Shown: piece by piece, positions 1-3,856 of the stretch | How the letters are laid out: each line of letters opens with the position of its first letter | Numbering within the stretch: the stretch's first letter is position 1 | Source: an uncultured Elusimicrobium sp. | GTDB taxonomy: Bacteria; Elusimicrobiota; Endomicrobiia; Endomicrobiales; Endomicrobiaceae | NCBI GenBank assembly: GCA_902761395.1 | Contig: CACWKJ010000066.1 | Coordinates: 1-5,545, forward strand | DNA: 5,545 bases | Direction of reading: 5' to 3' | Translations under genes and position numbers: made by a program | The notes under the pieces: model-generated | Database searches by the model: none | Told to the model about the DNA's origin: nothing | What the model saw: only the letters and a program-made list of their open reading frames with translations

Positions 1-303
1 AAATTACAAAATCAAATAAATGATTCAATACAAAACAGAACTCCTTTTACAAAGACATTTAGACAAACAGAACAAATGTTTATAGGGCTTTTTTTTATTA
101 TATTATGCATTTCTGTGCTGTTGTACGAATATATAAAAGCAAAAAGAGATGAAGATCCGTCGGAACCATTTGAGTCTGAACAAGAAAATGATGAAGATGA
201 AAAAGATAAAAATAATTACAAAGATTATATTGAAATAGATGAATATGAGGAATATGAAAAAAAAGATAATATCCAAATAAAAGATAAAGATACCGATGAT
301 TAA
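1..303 (+). CDS. Partial membrane protein, first of three tandem paralogs (C-terminal part)
   Basis: The reading frame is open from the first base and runs to TAA at 301-303, giving 100 residues of a gene whose start lies outside the window. The ATG at 76 is internal and should not be taken as the start, because the 25 codons before it encode the family segment (QINDSIQN, residues 5-12) that also occurs in the next two genes. A hydrophobic stretch at residues 26-42 is the second membrane segment. After it comes a tail of about 55 residues very rich in Asp, Glu, Lys and Tyr, including DEDEKDK and DEYEEYEKK, expected to be cytoplasmic and disordered. Bases 1-60 match 1632-1691 of the third paralog at about 52 of 60 positions, so the duplication is fairly recent or conserved. 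The missing N-terminal half presumably resembles the two complete copies. Function is unknown. Confidence 0.8.
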   Translation, partial: KLQNQINDSIQNRTPFTKTFRQTEQMFIGLFFIILCISVLLYEYIKAKRDEDPSEPFESEQENDEDEKDKNNYKDYIEIDEYEEYEKKDNIQIKDKDTDD

Positions 304-308
304 ACAAT

Positions 309-348
309 GGATTGCTTCACTTCGTTTACAATGACGACAAAACGGCAA
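309..348. repeat. Dispersed repeat, copy 1
   Basis: This 40-bp stretch matches 1919-1958 at about 35 of 40 positions, and both copies lie in spacers next to the membrane-protein genes. It carries short inverted arms ATTG (311-314) and CAAT (329-332) and a downstream TGACGACAAAACGG. Its general look, an ATTGC...CAATGACGAC core, is that of small dispersed palindromes seen in many AT-rich bacterial genomes. It shows no coding signal. Confidence 0.65.
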
Positions 349-369
349 TTAGAAATTAGTAATTAAAGT

Positions 370-380
370 GTCCTGCGGAC
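370..380. repeat. Short hairpin with TGC loop (GTCC-TGC-GGAC)
   Basis: A perfect 4-bp stem closes a TGC loop, preceded by an AATTAG/AATTA-rich stretch (347-367) and followed by GAATATTTT. The layout is the same as the hairpin at 494-506, so the two appear to be diverged copies of one repeat type: an AATTA-rich run, a short GC hairpin with TGC loop, then A/T. It could act as a weak transcription terminator for the upstream membrane-protein gene, but the stem is short. Confidence 0.45.
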
Positions 381-393
381 GAATATTTTATAG

Positions 394-414
394 ATTCTGA
401 ATCAAGTTCAGAAT
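394..414. repeat. Perfect 8-bp hairpin repeat (ATTCTGAA-TCAAG-TTCAGAAT)
   Basis: Arms 394-401 and 407-414 are exactly complementary around a 5-nt loop, and the element is followed by GACAAACGG. The pattern of a TTCTGAA palindrome followed by TGAC resembles interspersed palindromic repeats known from several bacterial phyla. It lies in a gene-free spacer and has no T tract, so it is probably a dispersed repeat and not a terminator. Confidence 0.6.
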
Positions 415-427
415 GACAAACGGCTGG

Positions 428-456
428 ATTGCCACGGCGACAAGTCGCCTCGCAAT
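428..456. repeat. Two-part hairpin repeat in the 304-545 spacer
   Basis: The outer arms ATTGC (428-432) and GCAAT (452-456) flank a perfect inner stem GGCGAC-AA-GTCGCC (436-449), and the element is followed by GACGACAGG. It is much richer in GC than its surroundings. With the neighbouring repeats it fills most of the 242-bp gap between the first and second membrane-protein genes. No gene or RNA family is recognised here. Confidence 0.6.
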
Positions 457-493
457 GACGACAGGAAGACAATTTATAATTTATAATTTCGGA

Positions 494-514
494 GTGCCTG
501 CGGCACAAATTTTT
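494..514 (+). terminator. Possible intrinsic terminator or repeat hairpin (GTGCC-TGC-GGCAC plus T run)
   Basis: A 5-bp GC-rich stem (494-498 with 502-506) and a TGC loop are followed by AAA and five T residues (510-514). This could end transcription coming from the first membrane-protein gene before the next promoter begins. It may equally be only another copy of the TGC-loop repeat seen at 370-380, and the AAA between stem and T run weakens the terminator reading. Confidence 0.35.
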
Positions 515-539
515 CTATAATACAAAATTTTTATATAAT
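506..539 (+). promoter_or_regulatory. Doubled TATAAT promoter unit upstream of the second paralog
   Basis: Two diverged copies of a C-A(3-4)-T5-N-TATAAT unit lie in tandem: 506-521 with TATAAT at 516-521, and 523-539 with TATAAT at 534-539. The second TATAAT ends 6 nt before the ATG at 546, so the usual distance from -10 box to start point would place transcription initiation at or next to the start codon. No TTGACA-like -35 box is visible 17 bp upstream, and no Shine-Dalgarno sequence precedes the ATG. The same arrangement occurs before the third paralog. Promoter activity is inferred from sequence only. Confidence 0.55.
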
Positions 540-545
540 TTTAGT

Positions 546-1175
546 ATGTCCAAATCTAAAAGAATAAAAGACCAAATAATCTCTCTGTTTCTATTAATAC
601 TGTTCGTGGTATGGGGCCTGAGTTTTATCGATGACGGTATTTTTGTAACAACAATTGAAATAGATCATACCGGAACAGAAACAATTGCACATATACACAA
701 AAAAACAATGTTTTCACCATTCAAAAAAACCGATATTGTTGTTCCTAAAGTATATCAAGTCAGAATGAAAAGAAATGCACCAGAAAATCTTTTTACCGCT
801 CTTAGTTACAGAGTAGAATTGAAAGCTTCTAACTGGAAAATTGTTCCTGTTACAACAAACAGTATATTAAGATATTTTTCTAACAGAAAATTAACAAACC
901 AAATAAATGAATCTATACAAAACAAAGTTCCTTTTAGAACGGAATTTCGAGAAGTTACTTCCATCTTTTTAGGTGCTTTTATCATTATGATGTGTTATTT
1001 ATTTGTAGTTATTTATATTTGCGATAAGAAAGAGGCTAAACTAAGAATGCAAGAACGCAGAACAAGAAGAAGAATGAAAATGAAAATGGCTGAAGAAAAT
1101 CCGGAATATATTCAACAATCAGCAGAACCGAAACCGGAAAAATATAAAAACATTAATGATTCGATAATAAAATAA
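546..1175 (+). CDS. Two-membrane-segment protein of unknown function, second paralog
   Basis: This 209-residue protein begins with a short basic segment (MSKSKRIKDQ), then a membrane segment at about residues 11-27. A domain of about 110 residues follows, then a second membrane segment at about 138-158 and a basic tail (RRTRRRMKMKM, 171-181) ending in a Pro/Glu/Lys stretch. Positive charges at both ends predict cytoplasmic termini and an extracytoplasmic middle domain. That domain aligns with the third paralog along its length: TIEI/TITI, FSPFKKTDIVVP against WPPFKAIDAVVP, YRVELKASNWKIVPVT against YSVVLETYSGEKIHVT, and QINESIQNK in both. From memory, a similar layout (a phosphate-to-beta strand domain ending in an INxFL-like helix between two membrane helices) occurs in cyanobacterial hypothetical proteins; I could not check this. 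It is flanked by paralogs on both sides, each probably with its own promoter. No SD is seen, and the ATG is chosen because it precedes the membrane segment and sits 6 nt after TATAAT. Confidence 0.85.
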   Translation: MSKSKRIKDQIISLFLLILFVVWGLSFIDDGIFVTTIEIDHTGTETIAHIHKKTMFSPFKKTDIVVPKVYQVRMKRNAPENLFTALSYRVELKASNWKIVPVTTNSILRYFSNRKLTNQINESIQNKVPFRTEFREVTSIFLGAFIIMMCYLFVVIYICDKKEAKLRMQERRTRRRMKMKMAEENPEYIQQSAEPKPEKYKNINDSIIK

Positions 1176-1198
1176 AAATTTTGTTTTGCAAAATTGAA

Positions 1199-1230
1199 GT
1201 ATGGATGTGTGGAAGTATAGAGGTATGGAA
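1199..1230 (+). repeat. 8-bp tandem repeat, four units (consensus GTATRGAR), copy 1
   Basis: Four consecutive octamers read GTATGGAT, GTGTGGAA, GTATAGAG and GTATGGAA. The same array, aligned at 29 of 33 bases including one flanking A, occurs at 3458-3490 in the junction between the AlkD-like gene and the DUF4186 gene. Here it lies in the spacer between the second and third membrane-protein genes, just ahead of the promoter unit, and is not translated. Confidence 0.7.
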
Positions 1231-1240
1231 ACGGCAACGA

Positions 1241-1278
1241 CAAAAATTTTTATATAATACAAAAATTTTTATATAATA
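1241..1278 (+). promoter_or_regulatory. Exact 19-bp duplicated promoter unit upstream of the third paralog
   Basis: The unit CAAAAATTTTTATATAATA occurs twice without a gap or mismatch, at 1241-1259 and 1260-1278. Each copy carries TATAAT (1253-1258 and 1272-1277). The downstream TATAAT ends 6 nt before the ATG at 1284, the same spacing as for the second paralog, so a leaderless or nearly leaderless transcript is likely. No SD and no clear -35 hexamer are seen. The duplication could provide two start points 19 bp apart, or a binding site repeated on nearly the same DNA face. Confidence 0.6.
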
Positions 1279-1283
1279 TATTT

Positions 1284-1829
1284 ATGTTTGAAGTAACAAT
1301 AAGCGAAAAAGAACAATCAGTATTAAATATAATCTTATCAATAGTCTTCATAATAATGGGATTTGCTTTTTTTGTTGAAGGAATTCCCAAAAAAACAATT
1401 ACAATAGTTCCTACAGAAACACAAGTAAATGTGTATCTGCACAGAAGATCTACATGGCCACCGTTTAAAGCTATTGATGCAGTTGTACCAAATGCAAAAC
1501 AAGCTGTATTAGAAATTAGAACACACTATACAAACGGAAGAGAATACAAAACTTACTCTGTAGTATTAGAAACCTATAGCGGAGAAAAAATTCATGTTAC
1601 AGATGTTTCTATGCTACGTAAATCTACGCAAAAATTACAAAATCAAATAAACGAATCCATACAAAACAAAACCTACTTTACAAAGACATTTCGGGAAGAT
1701 TTTTTGCTTCTTTTTGGTTTGATACTTATTGTAACAGGCATTATTTTACAATTGTACGAGTCTAAAAAAAGAAAGAGAAGTAAAGAAATAAAAGAAGCAG
1801 AAACAGATGAAGAAAGAGAATCCTTTTAA
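1284..1829 (+). CDS. Two-membrane-segment protein of unknown function, third paralog
   Basis: This 181-residue protein has a membrane segment at about residues 13-31 and an extracytoplasmic domain at about 34-138. A second membrane segment lies at about 139-158, followed by a short tail that is first basic (KKRKRSK) and then acidic (EAETDEERE). The middle domain aligns with that of the second paralog. Its last part (KLQNQINESIQNK, 117-129, then FTKTFRE) is almost identical to the fragment of the first paralog. It has the clearest version of the fold, with several predicted beta strands (TITIVP, VNVYLHRR, AVLEIRTHY, YSVVLETYSGE, KIHVTDVSM) before an amphipathic helix. The tail is much shorter than those of the other copies. 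The start is fixed by the TATAAT spacing and the short charged N-terminus. No function can be assigned; the layout fits a membrane-anchored sensor, scaffold or transport accessory, but nothing decides between them. Confidence 0.85.
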   Translation: MFEVTISEKEQSVLNIILSIVFIIMGFAFFVEGIPKKTITIVPTETQVNVYLHRRSTWPPFKAIDAVVPNAKQAVLEIRTHYTNGREYKTYSVVLETYSGEKIHVTDVSMLRKSTQKLQNQINESIQNKTYFTKTFREDFLLLFGLILIVTGIILQLYESKKRKRSKEIKEAETDEERESF

Positions 1830-1833
1830 GTGT

Positions 1834-1860
1834 TCTGCAAAAAACATCTGCAAAAAAACA
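1834..1860. repeat. Tandem duplication of TCTGCA(6-7)CA
   Basis: Two adjacent copies, TCTGC followed by six As and CA (1834-1846) and TCTGC followed by seven As and CA (1847-1860), start 4 bp after the stop codon of the third paralog. The homopolymer difference points to slippage. It does not form a useful hairpin. Confidence 0.5.
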
Positions 1861-1918
1861 ATATCTGTTATTAAAATTTAAACAAAAAAGATATTAAGTA
1901 GCATAACAAAAAAACGAT

Positions 1919-1958
1919 GGATTGTTTCACTCCGTTTGCAATGATGACAAAACAGCAA
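1919..1958. repeat. Dispersed repeat, copy 2
   Basis: This is the second copy of the 40-bp element at 309-348, differing at about five positions that are all transitions (C/T or A/G), as expected of an old repeat decaying by point mutation. It is followed by CAACGGCTGGAT, also seen near 420-429 as AACGGCTGGAT, so the two spacers share more than one element. The rest of the 1830-2070 spacer holds this, the inverted repeat at 1975-2025 and AT-rich sequence; no gene is seen. Confidence 0.65.
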
Positions 1959-1974
1959 CGGCTGGATGAATGAA

Positions 1975-2025
1975 GAAACACAGAAGCGATGTGTACTCTT
2001 TGCGGTACTCAAGGTTCTGTATTTC
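1975..2025 (-). repeat. Inverted repeat with 11-bp arms and an internal direct repeat
   Basis: The arms GAAACACAGAA (1975-1985) and TTCTGTATTTC (2015-2025) pair at 10 of 11 positions. In a minus-strand transcript the odd position becomes a U:G pair, so the hairpin is complete only in that direction, which is downstream of the methyltransferase gene. The 29-nt loop contains GTACTC twice (1993-1998 and 2005-2010). There is no T tract on either strand directly after the stem, so it is listed as a repeat and not a terminator. Confidence 0.45.
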
Positions 2026-2060
2026 AAAATTATAATCGAAATATTAAGGTTGTTATAAGT

Positions 2061-2088
2061 TTTTTAGCAACTATTTAATTGCTAAAAA
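2061..2088. repeat. Perfect 10-bp inverted repeat at the methyltransferase stop codon
   Basis: TTTTTAGCAA (2061-2070) and TTGCTAAAAA (2079-2088) are exact complements around an 8-nt loop that contains the minus-strand TAG stop (2071-2073). The last codons of the gene are therefore inside the right arm. The stem is AT-rich and not followed by a clear U run, so it is a weak terminator candidate at best. It may instead protect the 3' end of the transcript. Confidence 0.4.
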
Positions 2089-2691
2089 GCAAACCCAATG
2101 TTTCTGTTCATCGTGAAATAATATAATTCCCGTAAACCCGACTTGTTTCAAATAATTCATTAATTCTTGGTTGGAATATAGTTTTAACCCGTCTATAATT
2201 TTTTCGTACTTTTTTTCCCGTTCACTTATTCCGTCAAACTCGTTAACAATCATAAATGTTCCGCCGTTTTTTAATACTCTGAAAACTTCTTTAAAACTTG
2301 TTAAAGGTCCCGGCCAAAAATATATGGTTTCAAATGCGGTAAGAAGATCAAACTGTTCATTTTCAAAAGGCATATTGGAAACATCACCCTGCACTATATT
2401 ACAAATACCCGCCTGTACGGCATCTTTATTTTCTTCTTTGGATTTTTTTACGGAAACGGAAGAATAGTCGAAACCTGTTACTTTAGCATCAGGAAACAAC
2501 TTTATGAGTTTTGCAACATTTATTCCTCCGCCGCAGCCCAAATCCGCAATTGATACCGGACTAACACTTTTTAAATGAGAAAGTCCCCAATCGGAAAGCT
2601 TTGCATGTCCGATATTCATTTTGTTTATCATAATGTTACCTAAAAATCCTTTAGGTTTTCTTGTATTACTGTAAAAAAGTTTTTTAAACAT
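2071..2691 (-). CDS. Class I SAM-dependent methyltransferase (Methyltransf_11 type)
   Basis: The 206-residue protein has the full Rossmann methyltransferase signature. Motif I is IADLGCGGG (48-56), and D75 at the end of strand two (VTGFDYS) should hold the SAM ribose. GDVSNMPF (102-109) is followed by FDLLTAFETIYFWPG (114-128) and the VLKNGGTFMIVNE strand (139-151). The N-terminal RKPKGFLGNIMINKMNIGHAKLSDWGLSHL region (11-40) is typical of a group of small stand-alone methyltransferases in anaerobes whose substrate is, to my knowledge, not established, probably a small molecule. The start is supported by GGAG (2700-2703 on the plus strand) 8 nt upstream. It is therefore one of the few genes here with a recognisable SD, unlike its divergent neighbour. 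It stands alone on its strand and shares a 61-bp divergent promoter region with the AlkD-like gene. Its GC content is clearly higher than that of the nuclease gene to the right. Confidence 0.9.
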   Translation of the reverse strand: MFKKLFYSNTRKPKGFLGNIMINKMNIGHAKLSDWGLSHLKSVSPVSIADLGCGGGINVAKLIKLFPDAKVTGFDYSSVSVKKSKEENKDAVQAGICNIVQGDVSNMPFENEQFDLLTAFETIYFWPGPLTSFKEVFRVLKNGGTFMIVNEFDGISEREKKYEKIIDGLKLYSNQELMNYLKQVGFTGIILFHDEQKHWVCFLAIK

Positions 2692-2720
2692 TGTTGTTAC
2701 TCCAAATAAGGTGATAAAGT

Positions 2721-2726
2721 ATTATA
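2721..2726 (-). promoter_or_regulatory. -10 box for the methyltransferase gene
   Basis: Read on the minus strand this is TATAAT. Initiation about 7 nt downstream, near 2714, would give a leader of roughly 23 nt carrying the GGAG ribosome site before the ATG at 2691. No good -35 hexamer is present at the expected distance; the position holds AAATTT. Confidence 0.5.
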
Positions 2727-2727
2727 T

Positions 2728-2743
2728 CAATTTTTTGTATAAT
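2728..2743 (+). promoter_or_regulatory. Promoter unit of the AlkD-like gene, TATAAT close to the ATG
   Basis: The sequence CAATTTTTTGTATAAT repeats the CA(n)T(n)-TATAAT design seen before the second and third membrane-protein genes, here as a single copy. TATAAT (2738-2743) ends 9 nt before the ATG at 2753, so the leader would be about 2-3 nt or absent. It lies back to back with the -10 box of the methyltransferase, with 11 bp between them, so the two promoters probably compete for polymerase. Confidence 0.55.
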
Positions 2744-2752
2744 AAATTTGTT

Positions 2753-3448
2753 ATGTATAAAAAAATAAGACAAGATTTATTGGATTTACAAGACAAAAAA
2801 TATAAAGAGTTTCACTCCTCGTTATGTCCCGGAACGGACAATATTATCGGAGTAAGAATCCCCGTACTGAGAAACTATGCAAAAAAACTTTCTAAACAGG
2901 AAAATTTCAGGGAATACATTTCTTTTAATAAAACTGTTTATTATGAAGAAGTTATGTTGCAGGGTATGCTTATAGGGTTAATAAAGAATTGTGACATAAA
3001 AGAAATATTAACAATGCTAAAAAACTTTGTTCCTAAAATAGATAATTGGGCGGTATGCGACATTTGTTGTGCGGGATTAAAGGTTGTAAACAAGAACAAA
3101 GAAACTGTTTGGAACTTTATACAGAAATATTTGAAATCAAAAAAAGAGTTTGAACTCAGGTTTGCAACAGTTATGATGTTGGACTATTTTATATACGACA
3201 AATATATAGATGATGTTTTAAACATATTAGATAACATTAAACATGACGGTTATTATGTTAAAATGGCTGTTGCCTGGACGATATCTGTAGCATTTGTAAA
3301 GTTTCAAGATAAAACAATGAAGTATTTAAAAAAGAATAATCTTGATGATTGGACATATAATAAATCATTACAGAAAATATGTGAATCGCTGAGAGTTGAT
3401 AAAAAGACGAAAGAAATGATTAAGAAAATGAAAAAAATCACGAAGTGA
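2753..3448 (+). CDS. DNA alkylation repair protein, AlkD-like HEAT-repeat DNA glycosylase
   Basis: From the ATG at 2753 the protein has 231 residues, the usual size for this family. It is all-helical, with GVRIPVLRNYAKKL (33-46), DNWAVCDICCAGLK (97-110), EFELRFATVMMLDYFI (132-147), HDGYYVKMAVAWTISVAF (164-181) and LDDWTYNKSLQKICESLR (197-214). By alignment to Bacillus cereus AlkD, W99 and D103 would correspond to the catalytic pair W109/D113, R136 to R148 and W175 to W187, all present. AlkD removes positively charged alkylated bases such as 7-methylguanine without base flipping, leaving an abasic site. An in-frame GTG at 2711 would add 14 residues but would place the start upstream of the TATAAT at 2738, and the added residues do not look like the family, so I reject it. 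The gene is followed 35 bp later by the DUF4186 gene and is likely co-transcribed with it. Confidence 0.9.
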   Translation: MYKKIRQDLLDLQDKKYKEFHSSLCPGTDNIIGVRIPVLRNYAKKLSKQENFREYISFNKTVYYEEVMLQGMLIGLIKNCDIKEILTMLKNFVPKIDNWAVCDICCAGLKVVNKNKETVWNFIQKYLKSKKEFELRFATVMMLDYFIYDKYIDDVLNILDNIKHDGYYVKMAVAWTISVAFVKFQDKTMKYLKKNNLDDWTYNKSLQKICESLRVDKKTKEMIKKMKKITK

Positions 3449-3457
3449 TTTGTTGTG

Positions 3458-3489
3458 GTATAGAGGTATGGAAGTATAGAGGGATGGAA
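3458..3489 (+). repeat. 8-bp tandem repeat, four units, at the start of the DUF4186 gene
   Basis: The units are GTATAGAG, GTATGGAA, GTATAGAG and GGATGGAA. It is the second locus of the array at 1199-1230. It fills nearly all the gap between the stop of the AlkD-like gene (3448) and the next gene, and the last unit contributes the start codon (ATG at 3484) plus the second codon. GGAAG at 3470-3474, inside the repeat, lies 9 nt before that ATG and could serve as the ribosome site; AGAGGG (3478-3483) touches the ATG and is too close. Confidence 0.7.
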
Positions 3490-3831
3490 ATTTTAGAAAG
3501 ATTATCTAAATCAAAATTTAGAAGCAGTTTTAAATTAAAGCAGAAAGACATCGACTACATAAATCAAAAAGGGTTCGATACAATAAAAAGCCATGCTCAA
3601 GATTTTATAGCTAAAAGAGTTGCGCCCGCCTATGTTGCCAATGACGGTAAACAAACTCCAATGAGAGGACATCCCGTATTTATTGCTCAGCATGCTACGG
3701 CAACATGTTGCAGAAAATGTATAAACAAATGGCACAAGTTTCCTATAGGTACACAATTAACACAACAGCAACAAGATTACATTGTTGAACTGATAATGAA
3801 ATGGATTGAAAAACAATTAGAAAAGCAGTAA
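3484..3831 (+). CDS. DUF4186 family protein, possibly metal-binding
   Basis: From the ATG at 3484 the product has 115 residues and matches what I know of DUF4186 over its whole length: an N-terminal ERLSKSKFRSSFKL, then NDGKQTPMRGHP (53-64), the core HPVFIAQHATATCCRKCI (63-80), KWH (82-84) and a C-terminal helix. H63, H70, C75, C76, C79 and H84 are spaced like metal ligands, suggesting zinc or a similar metal; this is inference, since no function is established to my knowledge. A GTG at 3445 overlapping the stop of the AlkD-like gene would add 13 residues (ICCGIEVWKYRG), but those are translated 8-bp repeat and absent from the family, so the ATG is preferred. The gene is probably in one transcript with the AlkD-like gene and ends 10 bp from the convergent nuclease gene. 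Confidence 0.85.
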   Translation: MEILERLSKSKFRSSFKLKQKDIDYINQKGFDTIKSHAQDFIAKRVAPAYVANDGKQTPMRGHPVFIAQHATATCCRKCINKWHKFPIGTQLTQQQQDYIVELIMKWIEKQLEKQ

Positions 3832-3856
3832 ATGACTAGAGTTAATTTTTGCTTTT
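3821..3856. terminator. Weak bidirectional terminator candidate between convergent genes
   Basis: AAAAGCA (3821-3827) and TGCTTTT (3850-3856) are complementary, spanning both stop codons, with a 22-nt loop. A T run follows on the plus side (TTTTT, 3853-3857) and a matching U-rich start exists on the minus side. The stem is short with only two G:C pairs and the loop is long, so the call rests mostly on position: the 10-bp gap between two genes that run into each other. Confidence 0.25.

Noticed and set aside
76..303. A separate 75-residue gene starting at the ATG at 76
   Set aside because: The frame is open back to base 1, and the 25 upstream codons encode the segment shared with the two following paralogs, so this is the internal part of a longer gene.
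98..348. Two minus-strand open frames overlapping the first gene and the first repeat
   Set aside because: They are Phe/Ile/His-rich mirror products of the Lys/Asp/Glu-rich tail on the plus strand and one begins inside a dispersed repeat; no family likeness or ribosome site is seen.
304..545. CRISPR array or structured RNA gene
   Set aside because: The repeats are of several kinds, unevenly spaced, with no regular spacers; no tRNA, rRNA or riboswitch core could be traced.
1177..1195. Terminator after the second paralog (AATTTTG-TTTTG-CAAAATT)
   Set aside because: The stem has a single G:C pair and is followed by GAAG, not a T run, so it would not be an effective terminator.
2171..2467. Plus-strand open frame opposite the methyltransferase
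   Set aside because: It lies wholly inside a gene with complete SAM-binding motifs on the other strand. The same reasoning removes the minus-strand frame at 3535-3756 opposite DUF4186.
2711..2752. GTG start giving a longer AlkD-like protein
   Set aside because: The extra 14 residues would be encoded across the TATAAT at 2738-2743, and homologous proteins begin near the ATG at 2753.
3445..3483. GTG start overlapping the previous stop for the DUF4186 gene
   Set aside because: The added residues are translated octamer repeat and not part of the family; the ATG at 3484 gives the usual length. Low-level use of the GTG cannot be excluded.
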